In this document: piece after piece, positions 9,527 to 18,918 of the stretch
Layout: the number at the start of each line of letters is the position of its first letter
How positions within the stretch are numbered: position 1 is the stretch's first letter
From: an uncultured Lachnospiraceae bacterium
GTDB taxonomy: Bacteria; Bacillota; Clostridia; Lachnospirales; Lachnospiraceae
Assembly (NCBI GenBank): GCA_949878435.1
Contig: CATLAK010000011.1
Location: 1 to 64,000 of the forward strand
Direction: 5' to 3'
DNA: 64,000 nt
The notes under the pieces: generated by a model
Told to the model about the DNA's origin: nothing
Seen by the model: only the letters and a program-made list of their open reading frames with translations
The model's database searches: none
Translations under genes and position numbers: made by a program

Positions 9527-10498
9527 TCAAAGACGCCCCATCGTCTTCAAAAACAGATTCCTAATTGCATCCCCTGGGTAATTTCCGAGTTTCTCTACCT
9601 TGTCCTTGCGGATGAATCCGCCTGCCATAGCGGCATGTCCGCCTCCATTGCCCAGTCCCTCCAGCATTTGATTCAGGAGATTGCCTGCGTGAACATTCGA
9701 ATCCTCCGAGCGGACCGACAGCTTGATTCCGTCCTCCCGATAGGAATACACCACTGCCACCTCTACCTCCACCAGCGCCAGAATAAAGTCTGCAAGAATG
9801 GCAATCAGCGCGTCCGGGCAGGAAAAGGGAATGCATGAAAATCCTGTCTTGTCATACAGCTCAATGCTCTCGATTGCCGCACCGTATGCCCTTAAATCCG
9901 AAAATTCCATATTATTGCGCTCCAGTTTCGCCAGCTTTTCCTTATTACAGAAAGGAAACAAGAAACGAAACATCTCAATATCTAAGTCTGTCACTCCCCT
10001 GGAAAACTGCAGCGTGTCCATCTTGATGCCGTAAAGCAACACCGTCGCCGTATCCTCATCCGGGCTCACCCCCAGCTTGGAATAGTACTCTGCAATCAGC
10101 GTCGCACAGGCGCCTGTAATGCGGATATCCTGATACTTATATTCCATGGGGACAAAGGTCGGATGATGGTCGATACATGCCACTTCATCCCCAACGAAAT
10201 CCGTCACATTCCCGCCATTCTTCTGGGTATCCACACAGATGATATAATCGTCCTCCTTCATCTCCTTTAGCAGCTCCGCATATGGATATATCTGCATCTG
10301 AAATGTATCCAGCAGCTTTGAGGCACTCAGTTTGTCGATCCTTCCGTCATAACAGAGCTTCGACTCGATATCATAAAGCGCCAGAAGATTCCTTATTCCG
10401 TAGGCGGAAGCAATGGCATCCGGATCCGGGAAGTTGTGGGTCTGCACATAGACTCTGTGCCCCTGACATAATTCAACAAGTTCCTTGAAATCACTCAT
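9527..10498 (-). CDS. DHH/DHHA1 family phosphoesterase
   Basis: About 323 residues from MSDFKE; a longer in-frame start at 10552 exists but AAGGG sits 7 nt before the 10498 ATG. N-terminal DHH domain with HNFPDPDAIASA (metal ligands), D in IICVDT, and the signature IDHHP. The C-terminal DHHA1 domain ends in GNGGGHAAMAGG. This is the NrnA-like class, which hydrolyses short oligoribonucleotides or linear/cyclic dinucleotide products. The exact substrate cannot be told from sequence. Likely in one operon with the TIGR04076 gene. Confidence 0.85.
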   Translation of the reverse strand: MSDFKELVELCQGHRVYVQTHNFPDPDAIASAYGIRNLLALYDIESKLCYDGRIDKLSASKLLDTFQMQIYPYAELLKEMKEDDYIICVDTQKNGGNVTDFVGDEVACIDHHPTFVPMEYKYQDIRITGACATLIAEYYSKLGVSPDEDTATVLLYGIKMDTLQFSRGVTDLDIEMFRFLFPFCNKEKLAKLERNNMEFSDLRAYGAAIESIELYDKTGFSCIPFSCPDALIAILADFILALVEVEVAVVYSYREDGIKLSVRSEDSNVHAGNLLNQMLEGLGNGGGHAAMAGGFIRKDKVEKLGNYPGDAIRNLFLKTMGRL

Positions 10499-10603
10499 CT
10501 TTTTTCCCTTGCCTTTCCTCATAAGTTTTCCTGCTATTGTTCCTGTCAGCATTCTACCATAATCTGCTGCCGTCTACAATCTTCATGTTTTGAAACTCCC
10601 ATT

Positions 10604-10984
10604 CTAATTATCATGACCAAATAACCACTCCCCAGACACCACGGATAATCCCTCTCCATAATGAATCACCAACTCCTGTTTTTCATCATCCCATGTAATC
10701 CCACTGCACGGATCAACGATTTCCGCCTGCCACACCTGCATCAGATAAGTGTCCTCATCAAATACATAAAGCTTTCCGTCATAATAAATCCCTTTATTAT
10801 ATGCTGCCATTGCATGCATAATCCCTTTTTCTCCTGCACATATATAATCTCCTCTGACAAATCCCTCTGCTTCCGGCTTCCCAACATTTATCCCTGCAAC
10901 TCCCAAAATCCACCAAAGAAATCCTCCCAATAGAATCCCCTCTAAAACCACCCAAACCACCAATCCTTTAAACCCTTTTTTCAT
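10604..10984 (-). CDS. Small membrane-anchored protein of unknown function
   Basis: 126 residues with one N-terminal membrane segment (about 8-30, GLVVWVVLEGILLGGFLWWI) and a soluble part outside the membrane, rich in aromatic residues and beta-strand-like. RBS GGAGG 5 nt before ATG. I do not recognise the family. Same strand and close to the DHH gene (52 nt), so possibly co-transcribed. Confidence 0.7.
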   Translation of the reverse strand: MKKGFKGLVVWVVLEGILLGGFLWWILGVAGINVGKPEAEGFVRGDYICAGEKGIMHAMAAYNKGIYYDGKLYVFDEDTYLMQVWQAEIVDPCSGITWDDEKQELVIHYGEGLSVVSGEWLFGHDN

Positions 10985-11056
10985 TCCGCCCTCCGTCCCA
11001 GATTCTTTCCCCCTCTGCCTCTTTCTTCACACCTTCCTCCTACAAAAAGGCATAAA

Positions 11057-11090
11057 ATAAGAACGCAGAACCCTTTGATTCCACGTTCTC
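11057..11090 (-). terminator. Probable terminator of the ABC exporter operon
   Basis: Minus strand AGAACG ... CGTTCT with an inner GAA/TTC pairing, followed by TATTTTAT, about 40 nt after the permease stop. Confidence 0.45.
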
Positions 11091-11128
11091 ATTCTACACC
11101 ACTCATGCATCAGAATTGCATCATATCC

Positions 11129-13234
11129 TTATACTACCTCCAGCTGCGTGCACATTCCCCGCAGCGTCCGCCGATAGACCAGATAATACACGAACGCCAG
11201 CCCTCCAAGGATCAGGAAGCATGCAATCAGTCCTCCAACCTCGCCGCCCGTCAGTTTTCCGTCGTTCATAATCATGAGCATAGCATATAACAGATACATA
11301 GCGCACATCCCCACTATAGCAGGAATCCTGAACACCGGACCCGCCTGCCCCTTGATTTCCTTGATCAAAAAGTCGGGCGACGCGCCAAGCCTTTTTAAGT
11401 CTTCAAAAACATACCGGTTGTTCAGGGCAATCGTCATACAGCGCGTATAACTGATGATCATTGCTGCCAGGGAACAGATGATGGCAATAAACAAGAACAT
11501 CATCAGATACACCGAAAATGAATTAACGAAATCTCCCCTATCCAGCGCCCTGCTTTTCGGCATGTAAGTCCAGTACAACCTGAAATCACTGTCATCCGGT
11601 CTGGAATAGCTGATCTGGGTCATCCGGTCCGTATCTCCCCAATAAACCTCTCCCTTTAGCTCCTCATCGTATTTCTTCACACGGTCGTAGTAAATAGGCA
11701 TTTCACATTCAGGTCCAAAGGAATCAACCAGCGTATAAAAGAAATCCTGTGCAAAGTCATAGCTGTCCTCCCCGTCCACGTTGAAAAAGGCGCATGTTCC
11801 CATCCATTCAGGCGTAAGTTCCTGCCCGATTCTCTCATAATCCTCATTGCTCACCACATAATATCCCATAGAATCCACCAGCATATCATAATGAGCATAT
11901 CCGGCAAAACTTACCGGAATGTTTTGGAAGGTCGCCATATTGGTGAGCTTGGAACACCCCGCATTCAGATAATACAAAGCGGTCTCTTCCGTATTGGCAA
12001 TTGCAAAATACTGCCCCGGCTCCACCGTGATCTCCTCCCCGGTAAGCATTTCAAAAGAAGCTTCTGAAAAGAACTTTGCCTCTTGCAAAAAATCGATATG
12101 CTCATAGTGGAATTTTCCTCCGCCGTCTTCCACCTCTGTGGTACCGTCCATCGCCAGCATCAGATAGGGCGCGCTTTTAAAATCTGCAATCCCAAGATCA
12201 TACTTTCCGGCAAGATCAGAAATCTCCTCCTTGCCCGGAACCGTCTGGTCAGCACGGTAATGATAGAAATAATCATAAGCCCGATCCTTAACTTCCATCA
12301 GGTTTCCCACTGCCAACATAGGGATGTAAAAGATGGCAAAGGCGCTGCCCATGATCAGCACCGTGCTCACAAGCAGGTTATTGACCGTCTGCTTTCCCTG
12401 AAACTTCATCATACTTCTGGCAATCAGATTCTTGTAGGGCTGTTTCCGGCGTGCCCCCCAGCCATGCACCACCGTGTGGAGCATGATCATGTAAAGCCCG
12501 GGGAAAACCGGCAGATAGAACAAGTTGATCCACACCGGAGAATACGCGCTGAAAAGCGCCATATAAATAAAGGGAGCAACATAGCCAAGAACGGCTCCTA
12601 CAAACACCAGAAGAATCCCCACCGGTCCACACCAAGTTCCCCACTCTTTTACCGGCTCATTCCTGTGTTCCTCATGCATCACTTCCATAATATTGGTCCG
12701 TTTCAGATACCGATAAGCCATCAAACAGGAGAACATAACCACGATGACAAAGAGAAGCGCCGATAAATACAGGCATTTTAAATCAATCTGCAGTTCCATC
12801 TGGGCACTGTCCGTAATAGCAAGCCGAAACCCGTTCCACAAAAGCCACACAAAAGGAAATCCCGCCAAGATCCCTGCAAAGGAGGACACGGAGCTAAGCA
12901 AAAGCACCTCCCGAAGAAGCCCGGGTAAAAGACGCTTTCCCGATGCGCCCAGCGCCATAAGGGTTCCCAGTTGCCTTGCCTTTTTTCTGAAGAAAAGGCT
13001 GGACGCATAGATGGTAAATACCACACACCCAAACAATGCCAGCACGAAGATTGCCGTCATCTGCTTGCGACTGTCTCCCCCTTCCGGCAGCACCTTGAGC
13101 ACGGTGGGTGAAAACATCATGGCAGAATAGGCAGTGATCAATAATAAAGAGACAAAATTACAGAACAGATAAAGCGCCGCCTGTTTCCTGTCCGCCTTCT
13201 GCAATTTCTTCTCCAGACTTTTCATGGTCATCAT
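11129..13234 (-). CDS. FtsX-family ABC transporter permease
   Basis: 701 residues. FtsX domains at both ends: TM1 near residue 30-50, TM2-4 between about 90 and 210 (with SSLFFRKKARQLGTLMALGAS, the usual cytoplasmic coupling loop), TM5-7 to about 310, then a large extracytoplasmic domain (about 320-560) and three more membrane segments. This layout is that of BceB/MacB-type exporters that remove peptides or signal at the envelope. Start set at 13234 (ATGATGACC) because GGGAGG lies 7 nt before it and the ATPase stop is 1 nt away; the earlier ATG at 13273 overlaps the ATPase gene. Confidence 0.9.
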   Translation of the reverse strand: MMTMKSLEKKLQKADRKQAALYLFCNFVSLLLITAYSAMMFSPTVLKVLPEGGDSRKQMTAIFVLALFGCVVFTIYASSLFFRKKARQLGTLMALGASGKRLLPGLLREVLLLSSVSSFAGILAGFPFVWLLWNGFRLAITDSAQMELQIDLKCLYLSALLFVIVVMFSCLMAYRYLKRTNIMEVMHEEHRNEPVKEWGTWCGPVGILLVFVGAVLGYVAPFIYMALFSAYSPVWINLFYLPVFPGLYMIMLHTVVHGWGARRKQPYKNLIARSMMKFQGKQTVNNLLVSTVLIMGSAFAIFYIPMLAVGNLMEVKDRAYDYFYHYRADQTVPGKEEISDLAGKYDLGIADFKSAPYLMLAMDGTTEVEDGGGKFHYEHIDFLQEAKFFSEASFEMLTGEEITVEPGQYFAIANTEETALYYLNAGCSKLTNMATFQNIPVSFAGYAHYDMLVDSMGYYVVSNEDYERIGQELTPEWMGTCAFFNVDGEDSYDFAQDFFYTLVDSFGPECEMPIYYDRVKKYDEELKGEVYWGDTDRMTQISYSRPDDSDFRLYWTYMPKSRALDRGDFVNSFSVYLMMFLFIAIICSLAAMIISYTRCMTIALNNRYVFEDLKRLGASPDFLIKEIKGQAGPVFRIPAIVGMCAMYLLYAMLMIMNDGKLTGGEVGGLIACFLILGGLAFVYYLVYRRTLRGMCTQLEVV

Positions 13235-13235
13235 T

Positions 13236-14036
13236 TTACATCCCTCCCGCTGTGTCTTTCTCTGATTCCGCATCCAGGCTGCTCATTTTCCGAATGGCGT
13301 CAAGCAGCCGGTCCTGGAATGCACTCCTTTTTTCTTCTCTGTGCCCCACTCCTGCTTCCAAGGTGTCATAGACTACGCCGTCCTTAAGAAGAATGACACG
13401 GTCACAGAAGGAAGCGGCAAAGCTGTCATGGGTCACCATAAATATAGAAGCGCCCAGTTTATTCCTGGCGCTTTCAAAAGATTCAATGACCGCCCGGCTG
13501 GACTTGCTGTCCAGATTTCCGGTAGGTTCATCCGCAAGAATCAAAAGGGGCTGATTAATCAGGCTTCTTGCCACTGCCGTCCGCTGCCGCTCCCCACCGG
13601 ATATATCTGCAGGATATTTCCCTGCAATATGATTGATGCCGAACAGCGCCATTAATTGATCTGCAAGTTTTTCGGCTTCCCTTTCTACCTTTCCCTGAAT
13701 GATTCTGGGCACCAGAATATTCTCCCTTACCGTCAGTCCGTCCAGAAGCATGAAATCCTGAAATACGAATCCCAGCTTTTCATTCCGGACCTTTGCCAAC
13801 GCATTCTTATCAAGCCCTTTTAATTCCTTCCCTCCTAGGGTAATCGTTCCCTCCTCAAAGGGAATATAACAAGAAATACAGTTGAGCAGCGTACTCTTTC
13901 CGGATCCTGAAGGTCCCATAACTGCCACGAATTCCTGCTTTGCAACAGATAAATCAATTCCTTTGAGTACTGAATAGGATTTGCTTCCGCTTTGATATGA
14001 TTTGTGTAGATTTTTTACATATAACATTTTTTGCAC
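13236..14036 (-). CDS. ABC transporter ATP-binding protein (LolD/MacB-type)
   Basis: 266 residues. Walker A GPSGSGKST near residue 41-49, signature ISGGERQR near 145, Walker B LLILADEP, H-loop MVTHD. Coupled ATPase for the FtsX permease that begins 1 nt downstream. The operon is divergent from a LytTR/GHKL two-component system, the usual genetic setting for a transporter induced by an extracellular peptide or antibiotic. The C-terminal 40 residues form an extra charged tail. Confidence 0.93.
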   Translation of the reverse strand: MQKMLYVKNLHKSYQSGSKSYSVLKGIDLSVAKQEFVAVMGPSGSGKSTLLNCISCYIPFEEGTITLGGKELKGLDKNALAKVRNEKLGFVFQDFMLLDGLTVRENILVPRIIQGKVEREAEKLADQLMALFGINHIAGKYPADISGGERQRTAVARSLINQPLLILADEPTGNLDSKSSRAVIESFESARNKLGASIFMVTHDSFAASFCDRVILLKDGVVYDTLEAGVGHREEKRSAFQDRLLDAIRKMSSLDAESEKDTAGGM

Positions 14037-14054
14037 CTGCCTTTCATTGAAATC

Positions 14055-14171
14055 AGTATAACAGGAAATCAGGCATGCAAAATGCAGGGTGTCATTTTTG
14101 ACAGCTCAGATGTCATCTTTGGAGCCGGATTGCAGATCATGTAATCTTTGGCAGGAATTTTGTAATCTTTC
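14055..14171. promoter_or_regulatory. Operator region with two pairs of 21-bp-phased direct repeats
   Basis: Plus-strand repeats TGTCATTTTTG (14090), TGTCATCTTTG (14111), TGTAATCTTTG (14140) and TGTAATCTTTC (14161). Within each pair the start-to-start distance is exactly 21 bp, two helical turns, as expected for LytTR-domain regulators. On the minus strand a -10 TATACT (14060-14055) lies 17 nt from a poor -35 (ATTTTG, 14083-14078), and the first repeat is 6 bp upstream of it. This suits an activator-dependent promoter for the ABC operon. The link to the adjacent regulator is inference. Confidence 0.6.
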
Positions 14172-14317
14172 GCATGCGGAAAAAGATCTTAGACGAAGGC
14201 GGGATTGTTCGGCGGGAAAAATGATGGTAAGATATTGATAGCTTCCTTTATGCCGGAAGCCAAAGAATCAGCAGATACATTATCGCAGGTATGCCTGCGC
14301 ATGCGGGAGGTAACGAT

Positions 14318-15046
14318 ATGCTTCGTATTGGAATATGTGATGATCAGCTTAATGCGCGGGATGCCCTGCGCTTTGAACTTGAAAAGATTCTCCGGGATGA
14401 ATCGGAACAGATTGTTTACGAATTTTCCACAGGAGCGAGCGCCGTGCGCTGGCTGGAAAAGCACCCGGGAGAAATCGACCTTCTCTTTCTTGATGTGGAG
14501 ATGGACGGGATAAGCGGCATGGACGCCGCCGCACAGATCAGAAATTTTGACAAAGAGATCTGCCTTGTATTTGTCACCGGATATACAGATTATGTGTTCG
14601 ATGGTTACAAAGTAAACGCCCTTGATTATGTCATCAAACCGGCGTCAGCTAAGAAACTGCTTGACGTCCTTAAGCGGGTGCGGGAACAGCTTTCCGACAA
14701 ATACGACAAAACCTTTTCCTTTAAGAACCCGGAGGGCACCTACCGTCTGCCGCTTTCTAATATTGCCTATTTTTATAGTGACAAAAGGAAAGTAAATATT
14801 GTATGTACCAGTCGTGAGCGCAGCTTGTCCTACTCTTTCTACGGGAAGCTGGATGAAGTGGAAGCCAAACTCTCCCATGCTTTCGTGCGGATTCATCAGC
14901 GGTATCTGGTAAACCCGGCACATGTGGAGCGTATCGGATCGGAAAATATTACCATTGCCGGCGCATGCCTTCCCATGAGCAGGGCGCTGAAAGAAAGCGC
15001 CGCCGTCAAACTTGCCAAAGCCATGCTGGAGGTTGAGCTGTCATGA
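14318..15046 (+). CDS. LytTR-family response regulator
   Basis: 242 residues from the ATG at 14318 (GGGAGG 7 nt upstream; the ORF could open nine codons earlier without a site). Receiver domain 1-120 with DD at 8-9, phosphoacceptor D59 (LLFLDVEMDG), T in VTGYT and K in YVIKPA. LytTR DNA-binding domain from about 140 to the end (SNIAYFYSDKRKV, FVRIHQRYLVNPAHV). AgrA/VirR class. The kinase gene starts inside its stop codon (ATGA). Its likely target is the repeat array just upstream. Confidence 0.93.
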   Translation: MLRIGICDDQLNARDALRFELEKILRDESEQIVYEFSTGASAVRWLEKHPGEIDLLFLDVEMDGISGMDAAAQIRNFDKEICLVFVTGYTDYVFDGYKVNALDYVIKPASAKKLLDVLKRVREQLSDKYDKTFSFKNPEGTYRLPLSNIAYFYSDKRKVNIVCTSRERSLSYSFYGKLDEVEAKLSHAFVRIHQRYLVNPAHVERIGSENITIAGACLPMSRALKESAAVKLAKAMLEVELS

Positions 15047-16323
15047 ACATCTTGGAATATATCAAAATGGTCTCCGGCGGCGCATTGGGCGTAATCGCTG
15101 CCTTTTTCATTTATTTTTCTTTATCCTGTCTGATCCAATTCAAGGATAAATGGCGTTATAAGATTCTCATGCAGTTTGGATGCTGGATTATAAGCACCGT
15201 CATCATCTTTATCGGCGACTGGGTCAACATGACCTATGCCCTTGTGTTTTTCCTTGCCGTCGTGTGGATCAGCTGCCTTGGATCAAAACTCAAAAAGTTT
15301 ACCCTTGGGATGATATTTTCCTGTACGGTTTTTGCCTTCAATGCTTTATATGATAACTGCATCGCCTTCCTCGCTCATAATTATGACATGGACAGCTTTT
15401 ACGGCAATATGTATCTGGTCGGAAGGTTATTCTTTTCAATACTTCTGTATATGTCCCTCCGCTTCCGCAAAGCAGATCGCAGCTTCGAACTTTCCGCACC
15501 TTTGTGGCGGCTTGTGCTTTCCCTGTCTCTTGCCCCGCTGGGAATTATGCTTTCCCTGATTCTGCTTCGAAATGCGGACTATCCTCTCCCATTACTTAAC
15601 CAGACGCTTATTGCGGATTCCGTTTTGTTTCTGGTGGTTATGCTATCCTTTGCAGGACTTTTGCGGGCGCTCACCGTTCTTGAGAAACAGCAGCAGCTGG
15701 AACTGGAGAACGCACTGGTCCGCCAGAATAAAAGCTACTACGAAGCTATGGAAACCCAGCAGTTTGAAATCCGCAGACTGCGGCACGACATGACCAACCA
15801 TCTTCAGACCCTGCTCATACTGCCGCCTCAGCAGCGTGACGATTATATTCGGGAAATGCTCGATGCACCAGCCCTCGTGCAGGTCTTTTCCTGGTGCGCC
15901 GACCCCACCGTCAATGCCGTACTCACCGCCAAGGAAAGTTTGATGCGCCAAAATAAAATTCCCTTTTCTGCCAAAGCAGCGATTGCCGATCCTCTACCCT
16001 TTGAAAAATCGGATATCTGCGCAATCTTCGCCAATGCGCTGGATAATGCGGCGGAAGCCTGCCTGAAACTGGACGAGTCCCTGCGCAGGGTCCATCTGGA
16101 AGCCAAAGCCGGGAAGGGCATTCTGGCAGTCAATATCAGCAATTCCTGCCAGAGCGCTCCCCCCACCCACAGGCTGCCAAAGACCACCAAAAAAGATACC
16201 CAAAATCACGGTCTGGGTCTGCGGAGCATTCAATCAATTGTGAAAAAGTACGGCGGAAGCATGGAGATCCGGCAGGAAGAAGAAATGTTTCATTTATTCC
16301 TGTATCTTCCTATGGATGCATGA
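15043..16323 (+). CDS. GHKL sensor histidine kinase (AgrC-like)
   Basis: 426 residues. Six or so membrane segments in the first 215 residues (sensor), a coiled coil, then the H-box RRLRHDMTNHLQ with H near 248, N-box NALDNAAEAC, and G-box GLGLRS. The class pairs with LytTR regulators and typically senses peptides. Four-nt overlap with the regulator gene shows translational coupling. Confidence 0.92.
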   Translation: MNILEYIKMVSGGALGVIAAFFIYFSLSCLIQFKDKWRYKILMQFGCWIISTVIIFIGDWVNMTYALVFFLAVVWISCLGSKLKKFTLGMIFSCTVFAFNALYDNCIAFLAHNYDMDSFYGNMYLVGRLFFSILLYMSLRFRKADRSFELSAPLWRLVLSLSLAPLGIMLSLILLRNADYPLPLLNQTLIADSVLFLVVMLSFAGLLRALTVLEKQQQLELENALVRQNKSYYEAMETQQFEIRRLRHDMTNHLQTLLILPPQQRDDYIREMLDAPALVQVFSWCADPTVNAVLTAKESLMRQNKIPFSAKAAIADPLPFEKSDICAIFANALDNAAEACLKLDESLRRVHLEAKAGKGILAVNISNSCQSAPPTHRLPKTTKKDTQNHGLGLRSIQSIVKKYGGSMEIRQEEEMFHLFLYLPMDA

Positions 16324-16413
16324 TGCTGCATCCTTATTTTTTCTGTTTATCCACGAAACAGATAGAGATATTCTTTTTATCATAAAATTTCCTTAGCGGC
16401 TTCTTTACGTTTA

Positions 16414-16497
16414 TCATATGCTCTTTTTATATAGTTTAAGCTCTTCCATTCTATTCCTTTTTAAAAAATGAGGGAGCATTACTGCTCCCTGCAAGTT
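16414..16497 (-). pseudogene. Relic of a type III toxin-antitoxin locus (terminator plus first toxin codons)
   Basis: On the minus strand, just after the glgX stop: AGGGAGCA-GTAA-TGCTCCCT, T-run, AAAGGAATAGA, then ATG (16449) and 11 codons beginning MEELKLY before TGA at 16416-16414. This is nearly the same as the sequence at 20669-20600, where the terminator is followed by a toxin beginning MEEFKLYS. The 3' end of the RNA part (TAAACT-GCAGGGAGC) is also shared. The relic has lost the rest of the toxin. Its hairpin (16471-16490) with T-run 16463-16469 probably still acts as the glgX terminator. Confidence 0.65.
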
Positions 16498-16512
16498 TAT
16501 ATTCTCCTTCCC

Positions 16513-18615
16513 TTAAGAAACAAAAATACACACACTTCTGGCTCCAATCGTAACCCTGTTTTCCGGCAGTCTGCTCATTCCCTGCTGTCCCGGTATAAAA
16601 TTCCGCAAATATTTACCGCTGGTGTCAGCAGCCACATACCAGACTTTTCCCCCTTGCAGGGATGGCAGGAAGATTTCCTGATCCTCCCAGAAAACATTTA
16701 CTGCAAGGCAGACAATATCATCATACCCATTCCCCCTGTCATCCGCCTCAACTCTTCCGGCATAGATCACACGAAGCACTTTGCTGCCACCATCAACGCC
16801 CATCACCTGGATTTCCGGCCATCCACACCAGCTGTTTCCTGAAAACTTGCGCAGCACAGGATGTGCATTCCGAAATGCAGTCATATATTTACAAAATTCA
16901 AAGTGGCTTTTATTTTTCTTTAAATCTTCCCAATTAAGCCAGGAGATTTCATTATCCTGACAATAAGCATTGTTATTGCCAAACTGACTGTTAAGGAACT
17001 CATCTCCGGCATAAAACATAGGCGTCCCGCGGCTGCACATCAGTACGGCAAAAGCATTCATAGCAAGACGTCTGCGAAGAGTAAGTACCTCCTCATTGTC
17101 GGTTTCCCCTTCCACACCGCAGTTCCAGCTTCGATTGTCATTACATCCATCCGTGTTGCCCCAGCCATTCGCTTCATTGTGCTTTTCATTATAAGAATAT
17201 AAATCCCAAAGGGTAAACCCGTCATGACAGGTAAGAAAATTCACCGAGGCATTATTTCCTCTCCATATCGGATTGTAAATATCCTTTGAACCGGTAATCC
17301 TCTGCGCCGCAATCTCCCACATGCCAAAGTCCCCCTTCAGGAAATCACGCAGATCGTCCCGATACTTACCATTCCATTCTGCCCAGCGGCTCCAGGAAGG
17401 AAAGCTGCCCACCTGATAAAGACCTCCCGCATCCCATGCCTCTGCAATCAGTTTCACATTCCCTAAAATAGGATCAAAAGCAAGGCTCTGCAAAAGGGGC
17501 GGCTTACTCATAGGCGAACCGTCCTCGTTCCGCCCAAGAATCGCTGCCAGGTCAAACCGGAATCCATCCACATGATAAGCAGCTGTCCAATATCTCAAAC
17601 ACTCCAAAATCATCTGGTGCACAATCGGATGGTTGCAATTTAAGGTATTGCCGCAGCCGCTGAAATTGTAATACTTTCCATCCGGCGTGAGCATATAATA
17701 AATATTATTATCAAAACCTTTGAAAGAAAAGCAGGGACCGCACTCATTTCCCTCCGCTGTATGGTTAAATACCACATCCAGAATACATTCAATTCCATTT
17801 TCATGCAGCTCACTGATCAGCTCTTTTAATTCCGTACCTTCCTTATTGTATTCCGCCTTTGCAGTATAGCTGGTATTCGGTGCAAAAAAGGAAACCGTAC
17901 TATATCCCCAATAATTCATAACCGGTTTTCCATCTATCACACGGTAATCCCGCATCTCATCAAACTCAAAGATTGGCATCAATTCCACTGCATTGATTCC
18001 AAGTTCCTTTAAATAAGGAATCTTTTCTTTCAATCCTGCAAAAGTTCCCGGATATGCGACACCTGAGGAGGAATGCTTTGTAAATCCCCTCACATGCATC
18101 TCATAAATAATCAAATCCTCCATGGGAATCAAAGGCTGTCCAAAAGTTTTCCAGTCAAAGTCATCCTTCACCACTCTGGCTCTGTAATAGTCGCCTTCCC
18201 TCCGGGGTTCGCCCCATATTCTCTGTCCCGTCACCGCCTTGGCATAAATATCCAAAAGAATATGCTCCTTATTGAACAAAAGCCCCATCTTCGGATCGTA
18301 AGGTCCATCCATCCGGTAGGCATATTCAAAATCATAAACGTTAAGCCCGAAAACAATCATAGAATATACCTTTCCGATTTTATAATTTTCCGGAAATTTG
18401 AGTACCGCGTATGGCTCCGCCTCTTCCCTTCTGAACAAAAGCAGTTCACAGGAAGTTGCGCCATAAGAATATACTGTAAAATTAACTCCGCACGGAATTG
18501 CCGTGGCGCCGTTAACTTCATACATTCCGGGGCGGACCTCAAACCCATTAATTACATCCATAGGTATCATATGGATTTTGCTGATGGGTGCGGAAAGCAG
18601 TTCATTATCCTTCAT
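16513..18615 (-). CDS. glgX: Glycogen debranching enzyme (GH13 isoamylase/GlgX type)
   Basis: 700 residues, usual length. N-terminal CBM48-like domain (about 20-150), then a GH13 barrel. Catalytic sites: nucleophile Asp in DGFRFDLAAILG (about 350), acid/base Glu in LIAEAWDAGG (about 392), and HD in LTCHDGFTL (about 465). It cleaves alpha-1,6 branches of glycogen or limit dextrins. Monocistronic in this context and surrounded on both sides by remnants of type III toxin-antitoxin and DUF2442-like sequences, so neighbouring DNA has been rearranged. Confidence 0.95.
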   Translation of the reverse strand: MKDNELLSAPISKIHMIPMDVINGFEVRPGMYEVNGATAIPCGVNFTVYSYGATSCELLLFRREEAEPYAVLKFPENYKIGKVYSMIVFGLNVYDFEYAYRMDGPYDPKMGLLFNKEHILLDIYAKAVTGQRIWGEPRREGDYYRARVVKDDFDWKTFGQPLIPMEDLIIYEMHVRGFTKHSSSGVAYPGTFAGLKEKIPYLKELGINAVELMPIFEFDEMRDYRVIDGKPVMNYWGYSTVSFFAPNTSYTAKAEYNKEGTELKELISELHENGIECILDVVFNHTAEGNECGPCFSFKGFDNNIYYMLTPDGKYYNFSGCGNTLNCNHPIVHQMILECLRYWTAAYHVDGFRFDLAAILGRNEDGSPMSKPPLLQSLAFDPILGNVKLIAEAWDAGGLYQVGSFPSWSRWAEWNGKYRDDLRDFLKGDFGMWEIAAQRITGSKDIYNPIWRGNNASVNFLTCHDGFTLWDLYSYNEKHNEANGWGNTDGCNDNRSWNCGVEGETDNEEVLTLRRRLAMNAFAVLMCSRGTPMFYAGDEFLNSQFGNNNAYCQDNEISWLNWEDLKKNKSHFEFCKYMTAFRNAHPVLRKFSGNSWCGWPEIQVMGVDGGSKVLRVIYAGRVEADDRGNGYDDIVCLAVNVFWEDQEIFLPSLQGGKVWYVAADTSGKYLRNFIPGQQGMSRLPENRVTIGARSVCIFVS

Positions 18616-18645
18616 CTTGCGTTTCTCCTTGCCTAAAATTTATAA

Positions 18646-18726
18646 TTAGATAGCCTCTTTCTCAATCATCTGCGACATATCATAGAGTACAATCTTTCCA
18701 TCCTTTGATAATTCCCAATTCTGCAT
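18646..18726 (-). pseudogene. Decayed DUF2442-like fragment
   Basis: A 26-codon ORF whose last 18 residues (DGKIVLYDMSQMIEKEAI) match all but one residue of the short DUF2442-like ORF at 19717-19839, and whose N-terminal part is unrelated. The 5' half has been replaced or lost. It sits directly before glgX. No other coding sequence is visible between 18727 and 18918. Confidence 0.5.
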
Positions 18727-18816
18727 CAATTCATCCTAATGCAGAACGCACCATGGTAAAATCAATTTTAACTGCCTTACATGGTTACTCGTATTCCATA
18801 AAACAATGAAATTTCC

Positions 18817-18854
18817 GGCATTTCTCAAGCACTTTGTTAGTTACTTGTCACTTA
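18817..18854. repeat. Copy 1 of the post-toxin tail repeat
   Basis: About 38 bp (GGCATTT ... TTGTTAGTTACTTGTCACTTA) downstream of the intact toxin gene; a close copy lies at 20007-20043 downstream of the second toxin gene. The pair marks the ends of a roughly 1.1-kb duplicated unit. Confidence 0.7.
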
Positions 18855-18918
18855 CCCACAGCACTTAATTCAACCCCATACAATCGCTTGGCTAAATGTT
18901 CTTGTTTTAATCTTCATA

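Noticed and set aside
16471..16490. Plain glgX terminator only
   Set aside because: It may work as one, but the same hairpin, RBS and first seven toxin codons recur at 20669-20600, so it is better read as a type III TA remnant.
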